Both the position numbers and the translations under genes were made by a program. A stretch of DNA of 64,000 bases from an uncultured Opitutia bacterium. Its GTDB lineage: Bacteria > Verrucomicrobiota > Verrucomicrobiia > Opitutales > Opitutaceae. The stretch covers positions 47,760-111,759 of the forward strand of contig CAITWF010000026.1 of the NCBI GenBank assembly GCA_903896015.1, read 5' to 3'. Positions 26,627 through 38,419 of the stretch are shown here, in pieces (position 1 is the first letter of the stretch; every line of letters begins with the position of its first letter). The notes beneath the pieces are model-generated. The model saw nothing but the letters and a program-made list of their open reading frames with translations, was not told where the DNA came from and did not search any database.

Positions 26627-27037
26627 ATGGTCAAAATCACCGGCGAATATCAAGGCGAGCTTCACTGCGTCGCGAAACACGAACCCTCAGGCTCCACGCT
26701 CGTCACCGATGCGCCCAAGGACAACCAGGGTCGCGGCGAGGCGTTTTCGCCCACCGATCTGGTCGCGACTGCGCTTGGCACCTGCATCGCGACCACGATG
26801 GCGATCGCCGCGCGCAAGCACGGCGTCGAACTCCGCGGCCTGCGCTACGAAGTCATCAAGGAAATGTCCGCCGATGCCCCGCGCCGCATCGCGCGGCTCG
26901 CGACCCAAATCTGGATGCCGATTCCCGAATCGCATCCCGCCGCCAAACCGCTCGTCGGCGCCGCGCACAGCTGCCCGGTGCACCGCAGCCTCGATGCCGC
27001 TGTTGATCGACCAATCACCTTTCATTGGTCGGCGTAG
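26627..27037 (+). CDS. OsmC/Ohr-family peroxide-detoxifying protein
   Basis: A 136-aa cytoplasmic protein of the OsmC superfamily, a thiol peroxidase acting on organic hydroperoxides. The two redox cysteines are in GTCIATTMAIAARKHG (Cys about 51) and HSCPVHRSL (Cys about 115). The conserved FSPTDLVATALG segment precedes the first one. Length and sequence fit the YhfA-like branch rather than Ohr. It starts 12 nt downstream of tRNA-Arg, so it is probably expressed from the tRNA promoter and freed by tRNA 3' processing. Confidence 0.9.
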   Translation: MVKITGEYQGELHCVAKHEPSGSTLVTDAPKDNQGRGEAFSPTDLVATALGTCIATTMAIAARKHGVELRGLRYEVIKEMSADAPRRIARLATQIWMPIPESHPAAKPLVGAAHSCPVHRSLDAAVDRPITFHWSA

Positions 27038-27081
27038 TCCTTTCGCTCGGAGGCGCTGCATTGCGCGAGCGGGTTTGCAAC

Positions 27082-27546
27082 CTACGGTGCAGGTGGCTCC
27101 GCGGGTCCAAAGCGGTAGGTCATGTTGAAAATCAGATCGATTCGCTTCGAGACAAAGGCGTGGACTTTCAACTTGCCACTCGTCGCGTCGGTCGGCGTGG
27201 CCCGGCCTTCAAATCTTCGCTCGGCTCCGCTTGAGCTTACGCCGTGGCCGGAAAAATCCACGACCTCGCCGCGCGCGAGTTTGCGCAGTGTTTCGTCCGG
27301 TGCGTCGAGAAACAGTTTCCCGGTTTCGCTCATGAAGAAATAAGGGAAGACCTTCGCCGTGTAGTCGGCCGCGTAGACGCCTGCCACGCGCGTCGCCGGC
27401 GAAAACGACATCGTCACCGACCCGATATAGATCGACGTCTTCGCAGGATCCACGACCACACGATCGAAGCGTGAGAGTGACTCATCGGCCGCCATCGCGG
27501 CCAGCGCGAGGCACCCCAGCAATATACAGAGCACGCGGCGAAACAT
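27082..27546 (-). CDS. Secreted small protein, chalcone-isomerase-like or unknown
   Basis: A 154-aa protein with a signal peptide (about 1-19, [14 protein letters not shown]). The mature part is beta-rich: [19 protein letters not shown], then [19 protein letters not shown], then [20 protein letters not shown]. No cysteines, metal motif or catalytic signature stand out. The SIYIGSV strand and final repeat-like strand suggest a small barrel or sandwich, but I do not recognise the family with confidence. It faces osmC and is divergent from argH. Confidence 0.6.
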   Translation of the reverse strand: MFRRVLCILLGCLALAAMAADESLSRFDRVVVDPAKTSIYIGSVTMSFSPATRVAGVYAADYTAKVFPYFFMSETGKLFLDAPDETLRKLARGEVVDFSGHGVSSSGAERRFEGRATPTDATSGKLKVHAFVSKRIDLIFNMTYRFGPAEPPAP

Positions 27547-27641
27547 GGCGCGACTGTGCGCGACGAAAAGTCGCGGGCAAGTGTGGAGCGCGGTTTTCGC
27601 GTTGCGCGCCGCCGTGGCGGGCCGTCTGCTCGGCGATTGCC

Positions 27642-29042
27642 ATGGCCAAGTCTTCTCACGCGACCTGGGGCGGGCGGTTCTCCGCCGGCCCCGCCGAATT
27701 GATGCTGCAGTTTAGCGAGTCCGTCTCGTTCGACCGCCGCCTCGCACCCTTTGACATCGCCGGTTCGAAGGCCCACTCCGCCATGCTCGCCCACGTCGGC
27801 CTCATCACCGCGAAGGAGCGCGACGCCATCCATGCAGGCCTCGATGCGATCCTCGCTGAAATCAGCGCCGGAAAGTTTTCGTGGGAGACGAAGTTCGAGG
27901 ACGTGCACATGAACATCGAGCAGGCGCTCACGAAGCGTGTGCCCGCCGCCGCGAAGCTTCACACGGCTCGGAGCCGAAACGATCAAGTCGCGACCGACAT
28001 GCGGCTGTGGTTCAAGTTTTCCTGCAGCGTCCTGGCCGAAAAAATCCTTTGCGCCCAACGCGCGCTCCTCGTCACCGCCCAGGCGAATCGCGCCGTGCTC
28101 ATCCCGGGCTACACGCACCTCCAGCGCGCGCAGCCCGTCTTCCTTTCGCATCACCTCTTCGCGTGGCTCGAGATGCTCGAGCGCGATCGTGCCAGGCTCG
28201 CCGACGTCGCGGCGCACGCCAACTGGTGCCCGCTCGGCTCCGGCGCGATCGCCGGCACCACGCTCCCGATCGATCGCGAGTTTTCGGCGAAGGCGCTCGG
28301 CTTCGTCGATGCGAAGGGCCGCCCGCAGGTCACCCAAAACTCGATGGACACCGTCGCCGATCGCGATCTGTTTATTGAGTTTGCCGCCGCGTGCGCAACG
28401 TTTGGCGTGCACCTCTCGCGCATCGCGGAGGATTTGATTTTGTGGAGCAGCGCGGAGTTTAAGTTTGTCGAACTGCCCGACGCGTTCTGCACCGGCTCCT
28501 CGCTGATGCCGCAGAAGAAAAATCCCGACTCCTGCGAACTCCTCCGCGGCAAATCCGCGCGCCTGCAGGGCAACCTCCACACCCTCCTTACGCTCACCAA
28601 GGGCCTTCCGCTGACCTACAATCGCGATCTGCAGGAAGACAAACCGCCGGTCTTCGACAGTTTCGATCAATCCGCGCTCTGCGCCGATGTGCTCGCCGGC
28701 ACGCTCGCGGGGATGACCACCCATCCCGATCGCTGCGCTGCGGCCGTGAACGACCCTGCGTTGCTCGCGACGGACCTCGCGGACTATCTGGTGCTCAAGG
28801 GCGTGGCGTTTCGCGACGCGCACCACGCGGTTGGCGCCGTCGTGCGTCTCGCGGAGCAGAATAAAGTCCTGCTCAACCAACTCGCCCTCGAAGACGTGAA
28901 GAAAATCAGCGCCGCCTTCGGCGCCGACTGGGTGGAAGTCTTTGATCTCAAGCGCGCGCTCGCGAACCGAGAAGGCACCGGCATGCCCGGCCCGAAGCAA
29001 ATAGCGAAGCAGTTCGCGCGGTGGGCGAAACTGTTGAAGTAG
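27642..29042 (+). CDS. argH: Argininosuccinate lyase
   Basis: Cytoplasmic enzyme of 466 aa catalysing the last step of arginine synthesis, argininosuccinate to arginine plus fumarate. The N-terminal [13 protein letters not shown] and [12 protein letters not shown] segments and the superfamily signature [12 protein letters not shown] (about 283-294) are intact. The chosen start, ATG 27642, gives the canonical [13 protein letters not shown]; the frame stays open upstream to 27471, overlapping the divergent gene. No argG or other arg gene is adjacent. Confidence 0.97.
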   Translation: MAKSSHATWGGRFSAGPAELMLQFSESVSFDRRLAPFDIAGSKAHSAMLAHVGLITAKERDAIHAGLDAILAEISAGKFSWETKFEDVHMNIEQALTKRVPAAAKLHTARSRNDQVATDMRLWFKFSCSVLAEKILCAQRALLVTAQANRAVLIPGYTHLQRAQPVFLSHHLFAWLEMLERDRARLADVAAHANWCPLGSGAIAGTTLPIDREFSAKALGFVDAKGRPQVTQNSMDTVADRDLFIEFAAACATFGVHLSRIAEDLILWSSAEFKFVELPDAFCTGSSLMPQKKNPDSCELLRGKSARLQGNLHTLLTLTKGLPLTYNRDLQEDKPPVFDSFDQSALCADVLAGTLAGMTTHPDRCAAAVNDPALLATDLADYLVLKGVAFRDAHHAVGAVVRLAEQNKVLLNQLALEDVKKISAAFGADWVEVFDLKRALANREGTGMPGPKQIAKQFARWAKLLK

Positions 29043-29062
29043 GCGCCTGCCCGCAGGCGATT

Positions 29063-29122
29063 TGTAGGGGCGCGACTTTTCCGCGTCCGTCCGAAAAGGC
29101 GCGCGCGAGGCGCGCCCCTACA
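29063..29122. repeat. REPIN-like inverted repeat between argH and the TIR gene
   Basis: TGTAGGGGCGCG (29063-29074) is exactly complementary to CGCGCCCCTACA (29111-29122). Each arm also contains an internal GC-rich hairpin (GGCGCG...CGCGCC type), the paired-REP layout. A small separate hairpin GCCTGC/GCAGGC lies just upstream (29045-29058). No poly-T follows, so it is not a classical terminator. Confidence 0.6.
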
Positions 29123-29178
29123 TTTCGTCTCGTCAGCTCTGGTAACGCTCGTCACTTCTAGTCGCGCCGTTCCCACCG

Positions 29179-30651
29179 ATGTCCGTCGAAGCCAGCCGCG
29201 CGGTTTTTCTCAGCTACGCCTCGCAAGACGCGCAGGCGACGCTGAGCCTTTGTGAGGCGCTGCGGGCCGCCGGCGTCGAGGTGTGGTTCGATCAAAACGA
29301 ACTCGTCGGCGGCGACGCGTGGGACGCGAAGATCCGCAAGCAGATCGCTGACTGCGCACTGTTTGTGCCGGTGATCTCGGAGGCGACGCAGGCGCGGCGC
29401 GAGGGGTATTTCCGACTCGAATGGCGCATCGCGGCGCAACGCACGCACATGATCGCCGACGGCACGCCGTTTCTCGTGCCGGTGGTGATCGATGACACGC
29501 GCGACGCTGAGGCGCTCGTGCCTCCGGAGTTCAAATCCGTCCAGTGGACGCGCCTGCCCGGTGGAGATACGCCGGATAAATTCTGTGCGCGGGTGAAGAC
29601 GTTGCTCGGTGGAGAGGGTAGGGACACCTCGCCGAGGCGTCCGTCATCCGATACGGACGCTGATCGCAGACGTCTCGGAGAGACGTCCTTACCGGCGAAG
29701 CCCGCCCGCTCGTGGTCCATTCCCGCGATCGTCGGCGTCAGTTTGCTTGTCGCTGCCGTCGCGTTTTTCGCGCTTCGCCCGCGTCGCAGCCCGGAAGAAA
29801 TCGCGAAGCTACTCGCGAGCGCGCAGACCGCCGCGGCCAACGCCATCGCGAAATCCGTGTCGACCTCCAGCGTACCGCTTTCCGACGCCCAGAAACTCGT
29901 GGCGCAGGCGCGACAGATCTATGAAAACGGCGATGAGCTGGACCGGGAAAATCTCTTCCTCGCTGACGATCTCGTGAAGCGCGCCTTGGCGCTCGATGCG
30001 GCCGAGCCCAGCGCGTGGGAGTTGGGCGCCGCGCTTTCCTTCACGATGGTCTGGCACTCCATTGATGCCTCGCCCGCGCGCAAGGACCTCATGATGCGCC
30101 AGGCGGCACGCGCGAAGGCGCTGTCGCCGCAGTCTGTCGCCGCCCAAGTGGTCATGGTGGAGGCGCGGCTCGGCTTGATCTTTACCAGTGCGCCCGCGAA
30201 CCAGAGCCGGGAGCTCTCCGAGATCGAGCGTGAGTTGATCGCGCTGGCGGAGCGGGAGCCCAGAAACGCGGAGGTGCAGTTCGCACTCGGCACCACCTAC
30301 CGGTTTCTCGATCGCGCCGAGGATTCGATTCACGCCCACGAGCGGGAAGTCGAGTTTTCGGGCGGACGACCGAGGGCCACCGCAGACTTGTTGAACGTCC
30401 TGGTCCGGCGCAACCGCTTTGCCGAGGCGGAGGCGATCGTGGGGCCAGCCGTGAGCCGCCTACGAACCGGCCGGCTGCTGACCTTTGACCAGTTGCTTAA
30501 GCTGCGCTGGCGGGTGACCTTCCCGGTGCCCGCGCCGCCTTGGAAACATGGCCGGGCTGGCTGCTGCGGGAGGACCGCGGGGCGTTTTATGCTTGGCAGA
30601 CTTGGTTGTTCTCCGGCCAGCCGGAGCGGGCGCTCAGTGTGGCGCAAGTGA
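29179..30651 (+). CDS. TIR domain - TM - TPR protein, N-terminal part of a frameshifted gene
   Basis: The open frame gives 490 aa, but only about the first 450 look genuine. A TIR domain (about 5-145) has the phosphate-loop start AVFLSYASQDAQ and Glu81 in GYFRLEWRIA, the position of the NADase glutamate. A linker (147-172) is encoded by an inserted palindromic repeat. A membrane helix (180-199) and TPR-like repeats follow. After KLRWRVTFP the frame becomes Arg/Gly/Cys-rich nonsense, while the TPR sequence continues in the frame starting near 30540. The full protein, about 1130 aa, would span 29179-32567. Similar TIR-TPR-FlgO proteins are read as signalling proteins; substrate unknown. Confidence 0.75.
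   Translation: MSVEASRAVFLSYASQDAQATLSLCEALRAAGVEVWFDQNELVGGDAWDAKIRKQIADCALFVPVISEATQARREGYFRLEWRIAAQRTHMIADGTPFLVPVVIDDTRDAEALVPPEFKSVQWTRLPGGDTPDKFCARVKTLLGGEGRDTSPRRPSSDTDADRRRLGETSLPAKPARSWSIPAIVGVSLLVAAVAFFALRPRRSPEEIAKLLASAQTAAANAIAKSVSTSSVPLSDAQKLVAQARQIYENGDELDRENLFLADDLVKRALALDAAEPSAWELGAALSFTMVWHSIDASPARKDLMMRQAARAKALSPQSVAAQVVMVEARLGLIFTSAPANQSRELSEIERELIALAEREPRNAEVQFALGTTYRFLDRAEDSIHAHEREVEFSGGRPRATADLLNVLVRRNRFAEAEAIVGPAVSRLRTGRLLTFDQLLKLRWRVTFPVPAPPWKHGRAGCCGRTAGRFMLGRLGCSPASRSGRSVWRK
29617..29693. repeat. REPIN-like element inside the TIR gene
   Basis: Left arm 29617-29642 and right arm 29668-29693 are 26-nt inverted copies with about six differences. Each arm is itself a hairpin: GGACNCCTC/GAGGCGTCC on the left and GACGTCTC/GAGACGTC on the right. 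The element is read in frame as a hydrophilic Arg/Asp/Ser linker between the TIR domain and the membrane helix. Confidence 0.7.
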
Positions 30652-32567
30652 TGCCGCGCGACTACCTGCGCGACCATATTTTCTCCGGCCCGCGCGCCGT
30701 CCTCACCGCTCGCGCCTACGAGCTGGCCCGGAATAACGAGGCCGCGCAGGCCGATTGGCACACGGTGGTGCAACTCGCGAATCGCGAGCTTGGGTCGAAT
30801 CCGGATGACGGTGGGGCGCTTTACTGGAAGGCTTGGGCGCTCGCCCGGCTAGGCGACTCTGACGGGGCCAAAAGCGTCAGCACGCTGCTGGAGCAGCGTC
30901 GGACTTTTGCGCAAGCGAGTTTCTTCGGAGCCACCAGCATGGCCCCGCTGTGGGTGACCGTGGGACGGACGGACCTTGCGCTGGCCGAGATCAAGGTGGA
31001 ACTCGAGGGTAAGTCCGAGAAATATTCGGACCACATTGCGCTGACGCGCGCCATGCTCGAATTCGATCCGGCTTTCGCGCCCGTGCGAAGCGATCCCCAA
31101 TTCAGGGAAATCATGGCCTTCGCTCCGGCTCCGGCGGATGCCGGCGCCGTCCCGGCGGACAAGTCCGTCGCCGTGCTGGCATTTGCCGATTTGAGCCCGG
31201 CGCGCGACAGCGAGTATTTTTCCGACGGTATCAGTGAGGAACTGCTCAACGTGCTGGCGAAGGTGCCGGGACTCAAGGTGACGGCGCGCACCTCGGCATT
31301 TTTCTTCAAGGGAAAAAATCTACCGATTCCCGAAATCGCGCAAAAGCTCGGCGTCGTCTACGTGATCGAAGGCAGCGTGCAGCGGGCGGGCGAGCGCGTG
31401 AAGATCACCGCGCAGCTCATCAAGGCGGCGGACGGGTTTCACGTTTGGTCGGACACGTTCACGCGCGACGCGAAAGACGTGTTCGCCGTCGAGGAGGAAA
31501 TCGCCGGGCTCATCGCGAAACGGCTCTCGCTGAAACTCGGCGTGAGTTCCGCCGCGTCGACGGCGAGCGTTAACCCTCAGGCGTTCGAGCTCTACGTGCA
31601 AGCGCGGCAACAATGGAATTTGCGCACGACGGATGGCTTCAACCGCGCGGAAGACATGCTCTACCGCGCGCTCGCGCTTGAGCCGAATTTTGCCCGCGCC
31701 CACGCGGCGCTCGGTGATGTTTGGAATAACCGCGCGCAAAATGACGTTACGATCGGGGCCTTTGGCGACCGGAACTCGCGGGAGATACTGCGGATCAGGG
31801 CAAAAGCCCGCGAGGCGCTGACGCTCGATCCAAATTCCGCAGAAGCGCATGCCCTCCTGGGCAGTGTGCTTACGTCGGCTTGGCAAAGCGACGAGGCGGA
31901 GCGCGAACTGCGGCTGGCCATTGCGCTCAATCCGACTTACGCCACGGCCCACCAGCGCTTAGGCCGGGTGTTGTCCAACGAAGGGCTCCTGGACGAAGCC
32001 TTTGCCGAATTAAAGCTAGCCGCGGAGTTAGATCCGCTCTCACCCATAATTGTTGGCAACTACGCGAGAGCGTTGCGCTGGAGCGGGCGTTATACGGAGT
32101 CGCTGACGGTGGCGGAGCGGGCCATTGCGTTGCAGCCCGAAGGTGTCACCGTGTTGATTTCAAAAGGCCGGACGCTGCTCGCGCTCGGCCGCGCCGGCGA
32201 GGCAGCCGCCGTGGTTCTTGGGCTAACGGCGGATTCCGACTATAATGTCGTAGCTATGGTTGGGGTGCTCGCAGGCATGGGCCGGCGGGCGGAAGCGGAA
32301 GCCCAGCTCGCGCGCCTGAAAGATGGAAGCTGGCGTTGGTTTGGGCTCGCCGCGCTCGGCCGTCGCGCGGACAGCGTCGCGGGGTTCGATGCGCAACGAC
32401 TTTCAGTGATCCAATTCACCGACTTTTTGTTTGATCCGAGTTGCGACCCTATTCGTGACGACCCGCGCATCGTGCAGGGACTCTCGTCCCTCGGCCTGAC
32501 CGAGGCCCACGCCAGAGCGCAGGCGTGGCGCAAGGCGCATCCACCGGAGAAACCGGCGGCGAAGTAG
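30540..32567 (+). CDS. FlgO-like and TPR C-terminal part of the frameshifted TIR protein
   Basis: Frame continuing the TIR-TPR gene after a -1 type shift between about 30500 and 30540; the apparent TTG start at 30540 is probably not a true start. It holds TPR-like helices (about 1-200), a FlgO/TolB-N-like domain (about 208-345: SVAVLAFADLSPARDSEYFS, DGISEELLNVLAKVPGLKV, VIEGSVQRAGERVKITAQL), and six or so TPRs (about 360-600; AHAALGDVW, AHALLGSVL, AHQRLGRVL). This order is typical of adenylate-cyclase/CadC-like TPR proteins in which the N-terminal module varies. Here that module is TIR. Confidence 0.75.
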   Translation: METWPGWLLREDRGAFYAWQTWLFSGQPERALSVAQVMPRDYLRDHIFSGPRAVLTARAYELARNNEAAQADWHTVVQLANRELGSNPDDGGALYWKAWALARLGDSDGAKSVSTLLEQRRTFAQASFFGATSMAPLWVTVGRTDLALAEIKVELEGKSEKYSDHIALTRAMLEFDPAFAPVRSDPQFREIMAFAPAPADAGAVPADKSVAVLAFADLSPARDSEYFSDGISEELLNVLAKVPGLKVTARTSAFFFKGKNLPIPEIAQKLGVVYVIEGSVQRAGERVKITAQLIKAADGFHVWSDTFTRDAKDVFAVEEEIAGLIAKRLSLKLGVSSAASTASVNPQAFELYVQARQQWNLRTTDGFNRAEDMLYRALALEPNFARAHAALGDVWNNRAQNDVTIGAFGDRNSREILRIRAKAREALTLDPNSAEAHALLGSVLTSAWQSDEAERELRLAIALNPTYATAHQRLGRVLSNEGLLDEAFAELKLAAELDPLSPIIVGNYARALRWSGRYTESLTVAERAIALQPEGVTVLISKGRTLLALGRAGEAAAVVLGLTADSDYNVVAMVGVLAGMGRRAEAEAQLARLKDGSWRWFGLAALGRRADSVAGFDAQRLSVIQFTDFLFDPSCDPIRDDPRIVQGLSSLGLTEAHARAQAWRKAHPPEKPAAK

Positions 32568-32637
32568 GGGATGGGGCGGGTGCAGCCGTGTGTTGACGTG
32601 GCGGGCTGAAAACCCGACCTACTTCCGGTTCAAACGC

Positions 32638-34422
32638 ATGGCTAAGGTCCGCATTCTCCCTGACCGCGTCGCGAATCAGATCGCGGCGGGGGAGGTGATT
32701 GAGCGGCCGGCGGCCGTCGTGAAAGAGTTGGTCGAAAATGCGCTCGATGCGGGCGCCACGCGCATCCAGGTGGAGTTTCGCCATGGCGGGAGATCGCTCA
32801 TGCGGATCGAGGACAACGGTTCGGGGATGTCGCGCGACGATGCGTTGCTCGCGCTGGAGCGGCACGCGACGAGCAAGATTTCCGCGGCGGCTGATCTCGA
32901 TTCGCTGGCGAGCTATGGGTTTCGCGGCGAGGCGCTGCCGTCGATCGCGAGCGTGTCGCGGTTCGAGTTGCAGACGCGCGAGGCGGGCAGCGACGTGGGC
33001 TCGGAGATCTTGGTGAACGGTGGAAAGTTCGTGCACGTGCGCGATTGCGGCCGGCCGGTGGGTACGCGCATCGAGGTGACGCATCTGTTCAACTCGGTGC
33101 CGGCGCGGCGCAAGTTTCTCAAAACCGATCAAACGGAGGCGGCGCACATCGTGCAGTGCGTGCGGCTCTACGCGCTGGCGTGTCCGCGCACGGCGTTCAC
33201 ATTGATCGAGGAGGGGCGGATCGTGTTTCGCTCGCCAGAGTGCTCGACGCTCGCCGAGCGGATTGCGGAAATTTTCGGGAGGCAGACGGCGGAGTCGCTC
33301 GCGCCGATCGAGGCGGCGGAGCCGGGTCTGCGGCTGAGTGGGTTGATCGGTCGGCCGGGAATTGGGCGGGCGACGCGGCACGAGATGATCGTGTTTGTGA
33401 ACGCGCGGCCGGTGGACAGCCGCACATTGAATTACGCGATCATTGAGAGCTATCACGAGTCGCTGCCGAAGGGGCGCTACCCGCTCGCGTTTGTTTTCTT
33501 CGAGTGCGATCCGGCGGCGGTCGACGTAAACGTGCATCCGGCGAAGCGCGAGGTTCGCTTCCGCAGCGAGCCGCAGGTGCGAAGCTTCGTGATTCGATCG
33601 GTGCTGCAACGGCTGCGGGAACTCGGTGGGGGCCCGGAATCCGGATTGCGGAGACCGGATGGGTTTCAGGCGGTGCCGGCGCCGTTGGCTGCATCCCAGG
33701 CGACATTGCCGGGCAGGGCGGCGACGGTCGTTGCGGCGGTTCCGTTTTCCTCGTCTGCACCCGTGGTGTCAAAGCCGCCGCCACCGGCCGCCTCCCCGAG
33801 CCATCCGGTTTCTGCAATCCACCATCCGCAATCGCCGGCGCCCCCGGCGCCGGCGTGGCGATTCCTTGGGCTCGCGCACGGCAACTACGTTTTGTTCGAA
33901 ACGTCCGCCGGCCTCGTGCTGCTCGATCGGCGGGCGGCGCACGAGCGGGTGTGGTTCGAACGGTTGCGCGACCAGTTTCGCGTCGGCGCGGTGCCGAGCC
34001 AGCGGCTGCTTCTGCCGATCCCGCTCGAACTCGATCCGATCGCAGCGGCGCTGTTGGTCGATCGGCTAAAATTTCTGGCCGCGCACGGCTTCGACGTCGG
34101 CGAGTTTGGCCGGAATTTTTTCCGGATCGAGGCGCTGCCGACATGGATGGAGCCGGGAGACGCGGAGCCGTTTCTGCGCGATTTGATCGGGGCGTTTCGC
34201 GACGGGCGGCTGCCCGAGAAGAACGCCGACCTCGCGCGCGAGGAGTTGGCGCGGATCGCCGCGGCGAAGGCGATCCGTCTGCCGGACAACGCCAGCGAGG
34301 CGGAATCACGCGCGCTAGTCGCGCAGCTTTTCGCCACGCCGACGCCGCTCGCGAGCCCCGCAGGCCGGCCGACTTACATCGAGTTGAACCACGGCGAGCT
34401 GGCGCGGCGTTTTCACAAATAA
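32638..34422 (+). CDS. mutL: DNA mismatch repair protein MutL with degenerate endonuclease site
   Basis: A 594-aa GHKL ATPase that couples MutS to downstream repair. The N-terminal ATPase motifs are intact: ELVENALDAGA, DNGSGM, GFRGEALPSIAS, and the KREVRF-type end of the transducer domain. A Pro/Ala/Ser linker (about 345-405) leads to the dimerisation domain. The metal-dependent endonuclease motifs are all altered: DQHA reads DRRA (430-433), the ACK motif reads AAAK (541-544) and CPHGRP reads SPAGRP (573-578). Start at ATG 32638 gives the canonical MAKVRILPDRVANQIAAGE. mutS is not nearby. Confidence 0.95.
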   Translation: MAKVRILPDRVANQIAAGEVIERPAAVVKELVENALDAGATRIQVEFRHGGRSLMRIEDNGSGMSRDDALLALERHATSKISAAADLDSLASYGFRGEALPSIASVSRFELQTREAGSDVGSEILVNGGKFVHVRDCGRPVGTRIEVTHLFNSVPARRKFLKTDQTEAAHIVQCVRLYALACPRTAFTLIEEGRIVFRSPECSTLAERIAEIFGRQTAESLAPIEAAEPGLRLSGLIGRPGIGRATRHEMIVFVNARPVDSRTLNYAIIESYHESLPKGRYPLAFVFFECDPAAVDVNVHPAKREVRFRSEPQVRSFVIRSVLQRLRELGGGPESGLRRPDGFQAVPAPLAASQATLPGRAATVVAAVPFSSSAPVVSKPPPPAASPSHPVSAIHHPQSPAPPAPAWRFLGLAHGNYVLFETSAGLVLLDRRAAHERVWFERLRDQFRVGAVPSQRLLLPIPLELDPIAAALLVDRLKFLAAHGFDVGEFGRNFFRIEALPTWMEPGDAEPFLRDLIGAFRDGRLPEKNADLAREELARIAAAKAIRLPDNASEAESRALVAQLFATPTPLASPAGRPTYIELNHGELARRFHK

Positions 34423-34479
34423 GCCTCACGTCGCGCTCGCTCTGGCACGAATAATGATTTAGCCCAGTGTCCCTTTCAC

Positions 34480-37083
<2,604 letters not shown>

Positions 37084-37131
37084 CCGGCGAGTTGGGCTGG
37101 CCAACGCGCCGCGGCCGCGGATGCTGGCGCC

Positions 37132-38385
37132 ATGTTTCGCCGGATGTTTCTCGCGCTCGCGCTGGCTGCTCTGGCCCGGGCTGAGGCGCGTCCCGGCGAG
37201 TTGCACTGGCCGCCGGTCGACGGGGAAGTTTCGGGCATCATGCGGCTCGCTGCACTCGGGGACGGTTGGCCGATCACTTGGCGGGTGAAGCTTCGCCCAC
37301 CGGCGGCGGGCGCCCTGCCGTTCGCGGTTGATTTGACGGCGACGGGATTTTCCCTGCGTGCGCTCGGCGCTCCGCCGGCGGGCGGGAAGCCCGGTGCGTG
37401 GCAGGTCGTCGAGGGATCGATCGATTTGACGGCGGGCCTGCCGGTGGCGACGTCGCATGTCGACATTGCTGGGCTGCCGCCCGACTTGGCGATCACGGGC
37501 GAGCTGAAATTCACCGGCGAAGGCACGTGGCTACGCTCGGAATTTTCCGGCCGATTGACGCTAACCCTCTCCAATGGAACTGCAGCGAGCCCTAAGCAAA
37601 AATGGTCCGCGAGCGGACTGGCCTTCGCGATCGATGCGACGCTTGAGAAAAACCGTCCGACCGTTCACGCGCTGCGATTCGCAGTTGAGACGCTGAACGC
37701 CGCGACTCTCACCGCGCGTCAGCTCAACGTCGAAGCTGCCGGCATCGAAGGAGGCAAACTCGACGTGCAGCGCGCGGAAGTCAGCCTACTCGGCGGTCGC
37801 GTGACGCTGACGCCGTTCACGTTCGATCCGGCGAAGCCCGCGATCGACACGACCGCAGATTTCATCGGGGTGGCGCTCGGCGAACTTGCCGCACTCGTCC
37901 CGCAAGCGCTGGCCGAGGCGAGCGGCCGGCTCTACGGCCGCGTGGCGGTGCGGTGGAACGCGCAGGCCGGCGCCGAGCCGGGGGAGGGCGCGTTGCGCGT
38001 GGCGATCGATTCGGCGGCGAGTGTGCGGCTCGCACCGGCGTCGGGATTTTTGACGAACCGCGTGCCGCGAAAACTGTTCCTGCTGCCGGCCGGGCTTGGC
38101 CCGCTCGCTCGGTGGACGGCGGTCGACAATCCCGCCTACGACACGCTGCGCCAGATCGAACTCGGGCAGATGCCGCTCAAAGTGGAGACGCTCGACGTGA
38201 AGCTTTTTCCTGACGGACCCGACGGGCCACTGTCAGCGCGTGTCGAACTCGTGGCGCGTCCGGCCGAGGCGGGCGGAGCGGTGGACCGCGTGGATTTTAC
38301 GGTAAACGTCGCCGGTCCGCTTTCGCAGGTGCTGCGCGTCGGCCTGCAATCCGGCGCGTCGATCAATGTCGGCGCGGCGCGATGA
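37132..38385 (+). CDS. ydbH: YdbH-family intermembrane phospholipid transport protein
   Basis: A 417-aa protein with an N-terminal signal peptide or anchor (about 1-18). The rest is a long series of beta strands typical of AsmA-like bridge proteins. The family core is visible at GGRVTLTPFTFDPAKPAI and LGELAALVPQALAEASGRLYG (about 222-270). It is much shorter than E. coli YdbH (about 880 aa). Assignment rests mainly on the operon: the next two genes match YnbE (lipoprotein) and YdbL (DUF1318), the same order as in E. coli. The complex is thought to move phospholipids between membranes. Confidence 0.78.
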   Translation: MFRRMFLALALAALARAEARPGELHWPPVDGEVSGIMRLAALGDGWPITWRVKLRPPAAGALPFAVDLTATGFSLRALGAPPAGGKPGAWQVVEGSIDLTAGLPVATSHVDIAGLPPDLAITGELKFTGEGTWLRSEFSGRLTLTLSNGTAASPKQKWSASGLAFAIDATLEKNRPTVHALRFAVETLNAATLTARQLNVEAAGIEGGKLDVQRAEVSLLGGRVTLTPFTFDPAKPAIDTTADFIGVALGELAALVPQALAEASGRLYGRVAVRWNAQAGAEPGEGALRVAIDSAASVRLAPASGFLTNRVPRKLFLLPAGLGPLARWTAVDNPAYDTLRQIELGQMPLKVETLDVKLFPDGPDGPLSARVELVARPAEAGGAVDRVDFTVNVAGPLSQVLRVGLQSGASINVGAAR

Positions 38386-38419
38386 AACCCAGTTTGCCTT
38401 TTCCGTTCTCCTCCGTGCA

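Noticed and set aside
29179..32567. TIR protein as part of an anti-phage island
   Set aside because: Neighbours are argH and mutL, and the TPR/FlgO architecture is that of signalling proteins, with no defence partner gene.
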